NCBI GenBank assembly: GCA_025936825.1
Contig: JAICSO010000005.1
Location: 124,001-188,000 of the forward strand
Direction: 5' to 3'
Origin: Terriglobales bacterium
GTDB lineage: Bacteria > Acidobacteriota > Terriglobia > Terriglobales > Acidobacteriaceae
DNA: 64,000 nucleotides
Positions 53,166-62,017 of the stretch are shown here, one piece after another. The notes under the pieces were generated by a model that had not been told where the DNA came from, searched no databases, and saw only the letters and a program-made list of their open reading frames with translations. A program made the position numbers and the translations under genes. Position 1 is the stretch's first letter. Each line of letters starts with the position of its first letter.

Positions 53166-53232
53166 TACTTGACGAGCGTACCAGAAGATTGCAAAGCGGG
53201 ATGGGTGGGCACCCACCCCGCCTTGGAGCATC

Positions 53233-56200
53233 TCAGAATATGAACTTCGCGCTGAGCTGACCGATGCGCGGATCACGAGCGTTTGTGACATTTCCGAAGC
53301 TGCTGCTGCTAATGTCCCCGCTCGGATTCGTGAATTGCGCGTGGTTGAAAACGTTGAAGAACTCCGCGCGAATCTCGAACGACTTGGCTTCCGTGACGGG
53401 AATGATTTTCGTTATTCCGAAATCGGTGTTGTTGATGCCGGGCCCATGGAAGAAGCGGCGGTTCGCGTTTCCAAAGCTTCCGCAATCGGGGCCAATCAAA
53501 GCGCCCGACACGAGAGCGCATTGAGTCCCGGTAAATGCGCTTTGGTTGAAATATGTCCACGTGCCGGGGGTTGCGCGCGGGTTCTGCACGTGAACCGGTC
53601 CTACGACGTTCGGCATATCGGTGGAGGGGCTACCAGTAAGTGAAGCATCTCCCAGACACAGATTTGACGGACACAGAGGGCTCCCAGGGTCGATAGGATT
53701 CCCTTCACCCATCTGAATGGGAAAGCCGGTAGAGAACCGAGTGATGCCCTGCAGTTGCCATCCTTTCGTCAACCGTGGCATGCGATGGAAGACGCGATCG
53801 AACGGCATCTCCCAGATGTAGCTGACCACGAAGTTGTGGTGCACGTCGCTTGACGAGAGGCCGCGGCTAAGCCTGGGGTTCTGGAAATTGATCAAATCGT
53901 TGAAACCTGAGGAGTTGTCCAGAGCTTTAGCCAACGTATAAGCGGCGAGGAAGGTTACATCGCCCGCTCGGCGTTCGAGCGTCACCTCTCCCGAGTGATA
54001 AATGGAGTTCGCAGTCAGAGTCGTCAAGGTGTTGCCGAAGCCAAAGCACTCGCTCTGGGCTCCGGGGCAGTAATTCGGATTTAAAAGTGTATTTCTGGTG
54101 CCGTAAACCGTATTCGCACCCAGAGTAAACGTGTGCTCTGAAGCATTGGGCCCGCATCCGACGGCACCGCTGGAAGTATCAACATAGCCTTGAGCTGTGA
54201 GTTGCTGACAGAACGCCGCGTTCCCCGGGTTGATCTCCTGCTGCGAGATAAGACGGTGACCCTCTGTACCGACGTAGGACAGAGTTAAGACGGTCTTCGT
54301 ATCCAGTTGACGCTGGATGGAGAAATTGAAGTGCTCGGCGTATGGCAGTTTGTTGCGAATGTCATATCCCGGGAAATAGCCCATCGGCTCGTAAATCGAA
54401 AAATCCAGGGTCTTATTCGCCGGGCTTCCAGGTGTGGGCGCAGTGAAGGGGAAGCGCTGGCCCTCGCCGTCGGTGCCGCCGTCCAGCCGATTTCGGAAAG
54501 GCTCCGCAAAGTCGACCGAACCCGGGCTGCTCCAATACAAGCCGAAGGGAGCATCGGCTACCTCGTAGAAGAGGTTCAGATCTTCCACTGATGTGTAGTA
54601 AATTCCATAAGCAGCTCGAATGCTGGTTTTGCCCGGCCCGCCAAACACCTTGCCCAAAACTCCATCGCTAAAGCTCGGCGAGTAAGCAAGTCCGATACGG
54701 GGCCCGAAATTGTTGTATCTGGTAGGGGCAAGTGTTTTGGGAATGCCGGGATCCCCAGGATATACGAGACCTGTGGGAGAATTCGGAAACACGGTTGACT
54801 GCTTCCCCTTAACCCACGTCTGAATCTTGCCCTGCGTGTCGTACCAGGGCATGCTAACTTCCCAACGCAGGCCAAGATTCAAAGTTAAATTAGGCGATAC
54901 TCTCCACGTATCCTGACCATATGCACCGCCATAGCGCGTGCGGGAATCCAACAGTTGCAAGGCTGCCTGTTGGTACCCACCGCCAGCGCCCGTAACCGCT
55001 CCCAGGAGGTAGTCGGCGAAATCATTGCCGGTCACGGTGCCATCGAAAGTGAAAGCTCCGTCCGGGCTCGCCAAATTGCGCTCATTGACTTGCAGGTAGC
55101 GGGCTTCTCCTCCGAACTTAAGCGTATGCTTGCCAAACACTTTGGAAAAGCCATCTGACGCGGTATAGGTGTTGTTCGGCTGGAACGTAATCAGAGATGG
55201 TGCGCCGATCCCAAAGTCGTTGAAATAGATTTGCGGGACGTATTCCGCAAATCCGGGAGTGGCATCGGGAATGATCCCCAGGGTGCCGGGACCGGTAACA
55301 AACCCGAGAGAGGAAAGCGTTGCCTTGCCCCCGGTCGGGTTATCCAAGTGGGTGGCGGTGCGGAAGAAAGTGAACCTCGCCTCATTCACCGCGGTGGGGC
55401 CGAGGGTCTTGGTGTTGCTTACGACGAACTCCTGGGCACGCGTTGGGGTTTGAGCCGGAAACCCTGGCACGCTGGCTCCGCCGCTGGGGAGCGTACTAAG
55501 AACCGTCGAGTCGTCCCAGTGATAATAGAACGACCAGTTGCCGGTCTTCTGGCTATTGAAATCGACCCGCTCGCCGATCTTGTTGTCGGTAATTCTGTCT
55601 CTGTGGCTGTTATCGGAAAACTCGCCGTTGGCGTTATTGGGGGCTGGGATGTATTGGATAGTCCCAATGGCGGCTGGCGACCACGCACTTTGGGGGATGA
55701 CGCCGCCGGGAAACACGCATTGCGAGGTTGAGTTACAACCCGCGAAACTGTACGGCTCCCCGGCTGTGACCGTGTACCCCAATCTGTTTGAGAGCGTCGT
55801 CGCCCAGTCGTTGCAGGGCGCGTACTGAGGCGGGCAACTGCCGGCGGGACCGGGACCGCCATCGACTGTCCCGGTCAAAATTGCGGGATCAAATTGGCCC
55901 TGGAGTTCGGCCGCACTGGGCACAGGAACGTCACTGATTTCCGCGCTTGCCACTCGTCTCGTGCCTTGATAATCCGTGAACCAGAACAGCTTGTTTTTCC
56001 AGAACGGCCCTCCGGCGGTGAATCCAAATTGATGCTGTCGCAGCTCGGACTTGGGCTGGTCGGTAAAGAAGAAGTTCTTGGCATCCATTACGTCGTTACG
56101 AAGATACTCGAACACATCGCCATGGAAACTATTCGTGCCCGACTTGGTGATCGCATTCATCACAGCGCCGCTGAACTTTCCGTATTCTGCGTCGAAGCTG

Positions 56201-56913
56201 TTGGTGATGAGGCGAAATTCTTGAACCGAGTCGAGATTCGGAACCAATCCGGCGCCCAGGTTGCGGCCTTCGCTGACATCGCCGCCGTTCACCAGAAACG
56301 CGTTGGCGGTTTCCCGCTGCCCATTGACCGAGATGTTACCTGTATTGGTTATGTAACCCGAAACCGGCCGGTTGCTCACAGTATTGCCCTCAACCGTGCC
56401 AGCCGTGGTTGGGGCCACGCCTGCCTGCAAACCCAGCAAATCTATGTAGCTTCTACCATTGAGAGGCAGGGAGAGCATCTTCTTTGAATCAATCACGTCC
56501 CCCAGTTGCGTGCTTTCCGTTTCCACGTGTACGGCGGTGGCCGAGACATCAACCGTCTCAACGATGGCGCCAACCTGGAGCGTGATGTCAAGCCGCCGTT
56601 GATCATTGACTTCCACGTTGATGTCCGTGATGTTGTATGGACGGAAGCCGCTGGCGGTTGCGCTTATTTTGTAGTTCCCCGGCGACAATGCGAGGAAATG
56701 GTAGGAGCCGTCAGCGCCGGTGGTTGTTTCCTGGCTCACGTTCGTTTGCACATTCGTGACTTGAACCTTGGCGCCCGTGACCACTGCCTGGGCCCGGTCA
56801 CGCACGACACCAGAAATCGATCCAGTCACGTCGGCTCGGAGCATAGTCGAGCTGAATGCTGTTGCGAAAAGGAGCAAGAGAGCTGATGTTATGGCTCTAG
56901 ACAAACTTCGCAT
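53233..56913 (-). CDS. Oar-type TonB-dependent receptor with carboxypeptidase-regulatory domain
   Basis: 1226 residues from ATG 56913, which follows GGGGGAA. A signal peptide (residues ~1-28) is followed by a carboxypeptidase-regulatory-like domain (VTGSISGVVRDRAQAVVTGA, GSYHFLALSPGNYKISA), a plug domain (SKKMLSLPLNGRSY) and a long barrel ending QLSAKFIF. These receptors are the usual acidobacterial outer-membrane importers of oligosaccharides or peptides. It follows the RidA gene (142 bases away) and precedes the TPR gene on the same strand. Substrate specificity cannot be read directly. Confidence 0.93.
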   Translation of the reverse strand: MRSLSRAITSALLLLFATAFSSTMLRADVTGSISGVVRDRAQAVVTGAKVQVTNVQTNVSQETTTGADGSYHFLALSPGNYKISATASGFRPYNITDINVEVNDQRRLDITLQVGAIVETVDVSATAVHVETESTQLGDVIDSKKMLSLPLNGRSYIDLLGLQAGVAPTTAGTVEGNTVSNRPVSGYITNTGNISVNGQRETANAFLVNGGDVSEGRNLGAGLVPNLDSVQEFRLITNSFDAEYGKFSGAVMNAITKSGTNSFHGDVFEYLRNDVMDAKNFFFTDQPKSELRQHQFGFTAGGPFWKNKLFWFTDYQGTRRVASAEISDVPVPSAAELQGQFDPAILTGTVDGGPGPAGSCPPQYAPCNDWATTLSNRLGYTVTAGEPYSFAGCNSTSQCVFPGGVIPQSAWSPAAIGTIQYIPAPNNANGEFSDNSHRDRITDNKIGERVDFNSQKTGNWSFYYHWDDSTVLSTLPSGGASVPGFPAQTPTRAQEFVVSNTKTLGPTAVNEARFTFFRTATHLDNPTGGKATLSSLGFVTGPGTLGIIPDATPGFAEYVPQIYFNDFGIGAPSLITFQPNNTYTASDGFSKVFGKHTLKFGGEARYLQVNERNLASPDGAFTFDGTVTGNDFADYLLGAVTGAGGGYQQAALQLLDSRTRYGGAYGQDTWRVSPNLTLNLGLRWEVSMPWYDTQGKIQTWVKGKQSTVFPNSPTGLVYPGDPGIPKTLAPTRYNNFGPRIGLAYSPSFSDGVLGKVFGGPGKTSIRAAYGIYYTSVEDLNLFYEVADAPFGLYWSSPGSVDFAEPFRNRLDGGTDGEGQRFPFTAPTPGSPANKTLDFSIYEPMGYFPGYDIRNKLPYAEHFNFSIQRQLDTKTVLTLSYVGTEGHRLISQQEINPGNAAFCQQLTAQGYVDTSSGAVGCGPNASEHTFTLGANTVYGTRNTLLNPNYCPGAQSECFGFGNTLTTLTANSIYHSGEVTLERRAGDVTFLAAYTLAKALDNSSGFNDLINFQNPRLSRGLSSSDVHHNFVVSYIWEMPFDRVFHRMPRLTKGWQLQGITRFSTGFPIQMGEGNPIDPGSPLCPSNLCLGDASLTGSPSTDMPNVVGPVHVQNPRATPGTWTYFNQSAFTGTQCALVSGALIGPDCGSFGNANRRFFHGPGINNTDFGITKIIPVTEAKSFEIRAEFFNVFNHAQFTNPSGDISSSSFGNVTNARDPRIGQLSAKFIF

Positions 56914-57019
56914 TATTTCCCCCGAAGATTTGAGAAATTCCCACGAACCCACGAATCGGCAAACAATCTCACAAACACGCTCGTTTTATCAAGCAAAAAA
57001 CTCGCGAATTTCCCTTAGA

Positions 57020-57031
57020 TCAAACGTTTTA
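57020..57031. promoter_or_regulatory. Possible LacI-type operator upstream of the TonB receptor
   Basis: TCAAACGTTTTA has a perfect 8-bp core AAACGTTT with a central CG, as in many LacI-family sites, in an AT-rich stretch ahead of the receptor start. No LacI gene is in the window. Confidence 0.35.
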
Positions 57032-57055
57032 ATACAAGAACGATTTGGTGCAACT

Positions 57056-58288
57056 TTACTGACCATGAGGCTTCCTCACGGCGATCAACGACACTTGTTC
57101 AAGGTCCGGGTAGTGCCCGTCTTTGTCCGGCTTGCGGTCGGCAGGAGCAATCTGCTGGACTACAGTTCGTGCCGGCAACACAGGGCCGAAATATTCTCCG
57201 TAGACTTCGTCAAAATCCTTACGGTCCTCCAGATTGTCAAGGTACACCGTGGTGGAGATGACGTCCGTGAATCCCATGTCAGCTTCTTCGAGATTGTCGA
57301 GAAGGTTGCGCATGGTCTGTCTGAGCTGAATTGCGGTCGTGGACGTGTACACGCCTCCGTGTGGTCCCGGAATAAATCCGCTCTTGGCGGAGCAGTAAAG
57401 AATATTTCCGGCGAAAACGCACGGGCTCGCGGTCGGGCTGGGCGGCATGTTCTTGGGGCGAACCGCTTTGCGCTGCGCCAAATCACGCACTGCGACTCCG
57501 GTGTACTCGATGTGGGCACCATCAGCAAGGCTTGAAACTTCAATCGTGGCTCTCGCGGGAGTGTTCCCAAACTCAAAACGTCGAGCGTAGCGCTCGTTCA
57601 TCACGCGCATCGGAATCGCCGACGTCAAGTATGGATTGACGAAGACCACGTTGCGGAGTTCGAGGCCGGCCGCTTTCACTACGTCCGTGAAGTGGTCCAG
57701 CGCCAGGTCAACCTGTGCTGCCGGGTCCTCAGGAACTTTCCCTGTTGCGGGATCGCTGCCAGGCGTGCTGGAGATGAACAACAAGTCGCGAGTTAGCACA
57801 CCCGGCGACGCGCTGCCTTGGAATTTGTAGTTCTGCGGCGAGACTGCCCGCCTCTCCGAAATATCGTGCACGGCGACTGCGCTGATCTGGATTGGCGAAT
57901 CGGGAATCCCTGCAACACCCAAAACCGCTCGAGCGGGCGGCACCTTTGGGAAGAATGCACCGAAGATCCGGTCCATCTCCGCGTACTTGCTGATGTCCTG
58001 CAGGTAGATCTGGGTGTAAACCACATGGTCCGTGCTTAGCCCAGCGGCCACCACCACTGCCTTCACGTTGTCGAGTGCCTGGCGGCATTGTTCCGCAAAT
58101 GTTGACGGCATGCTGCCGTCCGCACGGCGAGCTCCTTGTGCGGATACATAAACATAGTCTCCAGAGTCGACCGCAGGGGATGAAACGGAGTTCGCTTGCG
58201 AATGGCTAGGCACAACCGCGCGCACTTGTGACGTGAGGGGCAGCGATAAGAAAAACAAGATCATCAACACAAGCAGGAGAACTCGCAT
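57056..58288 (-). CDS. Secreted protein with three RidA-family domains
   Basis: 410 residues from ATG 58288 (AAAGG site; the longer frame overlaps the upstream gene). Sec signal: residues ~1-24. Three RidA-like domains of ~125 residues follow, each ending in the conserved arginine of the active site: VPPARAVLGVAGI (R120), NTPARATIEVSSL (R246) and LPARTVVQQIA (R374). The glutamate of classical RidA in EIEAIA is missing in all three (QISAVA, EYTGVA, VSLIAV). RidA enzymes hydrolyse 2-aminoacrylate and other enamines/imines. The domains may form an internal trimer. Placed between an exported PLP enzyme and a receptor gene, it probably handles intermediates in the periplasm. Confidence 0.87.
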   Translation of the reverse strand: MRVLLLVLMILFFLSLPLTSQVRAVVPSHSQANSVSSPAVDSGDYVYVSAQGARRADGSMPSTFAEQCRQALDNVKAVVVAAGLSTDHVVYTQIYLQDISKYAEMDRIFGAFFPKVPPARAVLGVAGIPDSPIQISAVAVHDISERRAVSPQNYKFQGSASPGVLTRDLLFISSTPGSDPATGKVPEDPAAQVDLALDHFTDVVKAAGLELRNVVFVNPYLTSAIPMRVMNERYARRFEFGNTPARATIEVSSLADGAHIEYTGVAVRDLAQRKAVRPKNMPPSPTASPCVFAGNILYCSAKSGFIPGPHGGVYTSTTAIQLRQTMRNLLDNLEEADMGFTDVISTTVYLDNLEDRKDFDEVYGEYFGPVLPARTVVQQIAPADRKPDKDGHYPDLEQVSLIAVRKPHGQ

Positions 58289-58328
58289 TTTGCCTTTCCG
58301 TCTATAGCGACTACCGTCAGGCTGCATT

Positions 58329-59615
58329 CTAGGTTGCCGACTTTCCTTGCTGGGCCGCACGCAACACGGCGCGCAGTTTTTGCCCCACGATGATTTCTTC
58401 TCCAGGCTTGATCGTCATCGATACCAGCTCGATGTGGTCCGGAGCCTTGCGATCTTTGACCGCAGCCTTAGGATTTCCTTCGTGAACCGCTGTCACCAAG
58501 CTTGGATTGTCGCCGCCAAGAACTTCGATCACAGGATTACTGGCGCGTAACTGTTGGACGCAATCGGAAATGCTGAATTTCCAGGCGTCCTGGTCCCATG
58601 AAACCTTCAGGGTCGGATAGCGGTTGCCGTCTTCGGGAACATAGACATCGGTCTTAACGCCGGGGACCGTATCGACGAGTTTGCGTATGCGATCGATCCG
58701 GCTGTTCCATTCGGCATAGAGTTTCTTCTCGTCGATTTTGAGCCAGGTCTCTAGTGCGGTGAGCGCTCCAATAATTTCTTCTTTGCCGACTTTCATGGGA
58801 CGGCAGACGGCGCCTTCGCGTGGGTTGCAGTTCAAAAGTGCAGCTTCGATCAGGTCTTTCCTGCCCAGCAAAAGGCCGCTGCACTGTGGTCCGCGAAGCC
58901 CTTTGCCTCCGGAAAAACAGTACAGTGGAATGCCCATCTTGGCGTAAAGCTTGGCGTTGTCCGCAGGCGGAATGCCGGCGGCATCGTCCAGCAGCATCGG
59001 AACGTTATGATCTTTCGCGACGGCCAGTTCCTTCTGCAGCTTGTCGCCGAGATCGGTGGTGTAGATCATTGCCGTGTTTTCGTTGATGGCATTGGCGAGT
59101 TCGTCGGCGGAATAGACGAGCACCAGCTTTGCGCCAGTGAGTCGAATAGCGCTGTCAAAAGCACTTCGACCGCCGACCATAATCACTTCATGCTTGAGAC
59201 CGGTCGTGTCGGGGAGTTGCCAAATATTTTTATCGTCAGTTCCGGCCATGCACGCAGCGGTTGCGGCAGCCATGGCACCAGCGGCGCCCGACGTCACAAT
59301 TCCGGACTCCGCGCCTGTCAGCTCCGCGAGACGCCGACCAACCGCGCGTTGAAGGTCCAGTACGTTGACGAAATGCTGCGCTGCCTCGAGCTGTGCTTCG
59401 CGAACTTCAGGAAATTCGAGCGATCCACTGAGGTAAGTCCACGTGCCGCGACAATTGATTACGGTCTTCACGCCCAAACGGGTGTAGACGTTCTGCCGAG
59501 GATCCTTGCCCAGGGCCGTCGCGGCTTGGGCATAAAGATCACGGGCTGCGATTCGGCTTAGCAGCGGTGCAGCTGCAGCCAGTTTTATGAATGAGCGCCT
59601 ACTCGGACTTTGCAT
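58329..59615 (-). CDS. Tat-exported SelA-fold PLP-dependent enzyme (D-glucosaminate-6-P ammonia-lyase-like)
   Basis: 428 residues. A Tat signal is present: SRRSFIKLAAAAPLLSRIA, which suits a cofactor-loaded enzyme. Fold-type I PLP motifs: VTSGAAGAMAAATAACMAG, MLLDDAAGIPP and the Schiff-base lysine K238 in CFSGGKGLRGPQ. The overall pattern follows the SelA/aminotransferase-like proteins that include DgaE-type ammonia lyases of amino sugars and amino acids. True SelA is cytosolic and longer, so it is not a selenocysteine synthase. It lies 40 bases upstream of the RidA-repeat gene, so they are probably co-transcribed. The substrate is unknown. Confidence 0.85.
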   Translation of the reverse strand: MQSPSRRSFIKLAAAAPLLSRIAARDLYAQAATALGKDPRQNVYTRLGVKTVINCRGTWTYLSGSLEFPEVREAQLEAAQHFVNVLDLQRAVGRRLAELTGAESGIVTSGAAGAMAAATAACMAGTDDKNIWQLPDTTGLKHEVIMVGGRSAFDSAIRLTGAKLVLVYSADELANAINENTAMIYTTDLGDKLQKELAVAKDHNVPMLLDDAAGIPPADNAKLYAKMGIPLYCFSGGKGLRGPQCSGLLLGRKDLIEAALLNCNPREGAVCRPMKVGKEEIIGALTALETWLKIDEKKLYAEWNSRIDRIRKLVDTVPGVKTDVYVPEDGNRYPTLKVSWDQDAWKFSISDCVQQLRASNPVIEVLGGDNPSLVTAVHEGNPKAAVKDRKAPDHIELVSMTIKPGEEIIVGQKLRAVLRAAQQGKSAT

Positions 59616-59639
59616 CTTCCCCCCTGAATGAGTGAACTA

Positions 59640-60506
59640 CTAGTCTTCGTCCCTAGGTAACGAAACCTTCGATCGCACCGCCAAGATGTGGGCTTTGGCT
59701 CCCGGTTTATTCTGGTTGTAGAAGCCCACCGTGCAATTCGGCCGGAAGTAGTAAGCGTCTCCTGCTTTGGCGGGAAAACGGCCTTCGACGCCATCCATGC
59801 CGCTGCCGGCAACCATGTCGCCCTCGCCGTCAATCACCAGATAAATTTCTTCGGCGGCTTCATGGTGATGAGGAAAGTTGGTTCCACCTGGCGCAAAATC
59901 CATCAAAAAGAAGCTGGTGGCGACGTATGCTTCGTCGATTGCATCTCGCGTGGCCCCGTGCGAACCTACCAGCAACTTGTACAAGACCGACGAGGGATGG
60001 CCAGAAACGGTTTCTTCCTTGACCGACTCCAGGTTCACGATTTTCGGACGAGCCGGTTGCTGGTTCGTCGCCATGCCTGCCGGGATCTTGAACCCCATGA
60101 CCAATATGTGTGATGGTTGCTGGCCGGCGTTTGTGATCGAATGCTTTGCGCCGGGTGGGAGATAGGTGAAATCATTTGCCCGCATCGGCTGCTCTTCGTT
60201 TCCCGAGTGTAAAACTGAGCTGCCCTGAAGGACGAAGTAGATTTCCTCTTCACGATCGTAACGAACGGCCTGGCAGCTTCCATGTGGATCCACGGTCACT
60301 TCCGCAAAGCGCGCCACGCTCTGCATGTGGGCAGCTTCGGAATCCCCTTCGCCAAAGATCGGTGTGTAGTGGCACGACTTGGAAGACATCCCGTTGGCTG
60401 TTTCGTTCACTTTCGGAACGTAGCGATGCAACCAAGTAGGGTCCACCTTGCGCTCTTGGGCAAAATTGGGTGACGCCAAGAGCAACATTAACAGCAGAAA
60501 CTTCAA
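59640..60506 (-). CDS. Secreted two-cupin protein
   Basis: 288 residues from TTG 60506. This start has GGGGG seven bases upstream and gives an ideal signal peptide (KFLLLMLLLASPNFAQ); ATG 60590 would add 28 residues before that signal. Two cupin domains: the first around DREEEIYFVLQGSSVLHSGN and LPPGAKHSITNAG, the second at GTNFPHHHEAAEEIYLVIDGEGD and AKAGDAYYFRPN. Only the second has the full histidine/glutamate set; the first has E but few His. It ends 24 bases before the PLP-enzyme gene and is probably the first gene of that operon. The reaction is unknown. Confidence 0.83.
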   Translation of the reverse strand: MKFLLLMLLLASPNFAQERKVDPTWLHRYVPKVNETANGMSSKSCHYTPIFGEGDSEAAHMQSVARFAEVTVDPHGSCQAVRYDREEEIYFVLQGSSVLHSGNEEQPMRANDFTYLPPGAKHSITNAGQQPSHILVMGFKIPAGMATNQQPARPKIVNLESVKEETVSGHPSSVLYKLLVGSHGATRDAIDEAYVATSFFLMDFAPGGTNFPHHHEAAEEIYLVIDGEGDMVAGSGMDGVEGRFPAKAGDAYYFRPNCTVGFYNQNKPGAKAHILAVRSKVSLPRDED

Positions 60507-60541
60507 GTTCGAACCCCCGAAAGCACGAGCGATAGAAAAGC

Positions 60542-60551
60542 TGGTATACCA
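60542..60551. promoter_or_regulatory. Candidate GntR-type operator in the divergent promoter
   Basis: TGGTATACCA is a perfect 10-bp palindrome of the type bound by FCD-group GntR regulators (UxuR/ExuR sites contain TTGGTATACCAA). It lies between the two divergent starts; no GntR gene is in the window. Confidence 0.5.
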
Positions 60552-60631
60552 ACAAAAGTCCTTGACCGCAATCGAAAAGTTTCGTTTCATGTCTTTTGCT
60601 TCCGATTTTTTGGACTCCCATGAGGTCCCAA

Positions 60632-62017
60632 ATGGCACCGGCGGATGGTTTGTTGCTCCGAATTTCTTTTTTGCTTCTGATTTTCATGGCTTCTGTGGCC
60701 GAGGCGCAGTCCAAGCCGTCGAATTCTGCGACCTGTCGAGTGGATGCAGTGGATTACAAGGGCTGGCATGCGCAACAGATGTCCAATCAGTGGGTGCAGT
60801 TAACGTTCATACCCCAGAACGGTGGCCGGTTGATTCAGTTCGCTTTCAACGGCCATGCCTACCTGTTCGTGAATCCGAAATACGCCGGCAAGTACTTTCC
60901 ACCCACTTCCAAGCAATGGTTCAACTACGGCGGGGACAAACTCTGGTTATTGCCGGAGGGTAATGACGACGAACAACACTGGGTCGGCAACTCGGACCTG
61001 ATTGACGATGGCCAGTTCACTTTTCGCAAAATCTCGGATGGGCGTGAATGCGAGATCGAGCTGATTGGACCTGCGGATCCCCAAACGGGAGTCCAGTTTT
61101 CGCGTACGATTCACCTCGATGCGGATTCGCCCAACGTCCGTTTTCACTCAACCATGAAAAATGTGACCGGCCATAGCCTGGAGTGGTCCATGCAATCGGT
61201 TTCGCAATACGACACGTCGGACTCCGCAACGCAGTCGCGAATCAATCCCAATTTTTGGACCTTCACCCCAGCGAATCCATCCAGCAGCTACTTGAACCGC
61301 TACCATGTGCGCTACGGTCCTGCTCAGAATTCTGCCGTTTCGGTCAGAGATGATGGATTTTTCGCATTGCACTACGTGCATATGGCCGCGGAATTGTGGA
61401 TCGACTCGAACGCTGGATGGTTAGCAGTGCTCGATGGCGCCACCAAATACGCGATGGTTGAACGCTTCCAGTTCGACGAGAATAAGCCATATCCGGGGAA
61501 GGCTTCTGTGATTTTCTGGACCAACGGCGCAGGGTTGCAGCTCAACAGTGATGGAGAACCCGTACTCCGCGCCGATGAAGAAGGGAAGCCGCCTTTCTAC
61601 TTGGAGGCGGAGCTGAATTCGCCCCTTTGCCGTCTTCGCGCGGGTCAGTCATGCGATTTCGAAACCGAATGGTTTCCGGCGCGGGCTGAGGGCGAGGTTC
61701 ATGGTGTGATGGACGCAGGCATTCTCGTGAAGCCTCTGAACGCCAGTCGAATGGACAGCGGGAAAATTACAATCACTGGTTCCTTTGGCGTATTCTTTCC
61801 CGGACATTTGCTCGTCCGCTTATATGATCAGCAGGGCGCAACTTTAGGGACGATTTCCGGGGCTGATGTGACTCCAACCGAACTGGTGACATTACAGACA
61901 GAAATCTCAGCTGATATGAAGGCCGCTCGAGTGTCACTCCATCTCTTAGACACGAACGGCGTCGATCGAGGCTTGCTCGGCGAGGTTCCAGTATCTCCCA
62001 CGGAGAAGCTCAAGTGA
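60632..62017 (+). CDS. Secreted DUF4380-like protein
   Basis: 461 residues from ATG 60632 (GAGG at ideal spacing; upstream frame starts lack one). Signal peptide at residues ~1-25 ending AEAQ. The mature protein is all beta, with NGGRLIQFAFNGHAYLFVNP, NYGGDKLWLLPEG and FYLEAELNSPLCRL; this fits DUF4380, a galactose-mutarotase-like sandwich. Such proteins may bind or isomerise carbohydrates. The next gene's GTG overlaps its TGA (GTGA), so the pair is translationally coupled with the PQQ dehydrogenase. Confidence 0.78.
   Translation: MAPADGLLLRISFLLLIFMASVAEAQSKPSNSATCRVDAVDYKGWHAQQMSNQWVQLTFIPQNGGRLIQFAFNGHAYLFVNPKYAGKYFPPTSKQWFNYGGDKLWLLPEGNDDEQHWVGNSDLIDDGQFTFRKISDGRECEIELIGPADPQTGVQFSRTIHLDADSPNVRFHSTMKNVTGHSLEWSMQSVSQYDTSDSATQSRINPNFWTFTPANPSSSYLNRYHVRYGPAQNSAVSVRDDGFFALHYVHMAAELWIDSNAGWLAVLDGATKYAMVERFQFDENKPYPGKASVIFWTNGAGLQLNSDGEPVLRADEEGKPPFYLEAELNSPLCRLRAGQSCDFETEWFPARAEGEVHGVMDAGILVKPLNASRMDSGKITITGSFGVFFPGHLLVRLYDQQGATLGTISGADVTPTELVTLQTEISADMKAARVSLHLLDTNGVDRGLLGEVPVSPTEKLK

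Noticed and set aside
58329-59615. SelA (selenocysteine synthase) as partner of the Sec-peroxiredoxin
   Set aside because: It has a Tat signal and lies far away in a catabolic cluster; the fold is shared by ammonia lyases, so this is not evidence for selenocysteine synthesis.
60505-60540. Possible tRNA T-arm (GGGGGTTCGAAC on the minus strand)
   Set aside because: The flanking bases do not pair as a T-stem and no acceptor or anticodon arm could be placed.
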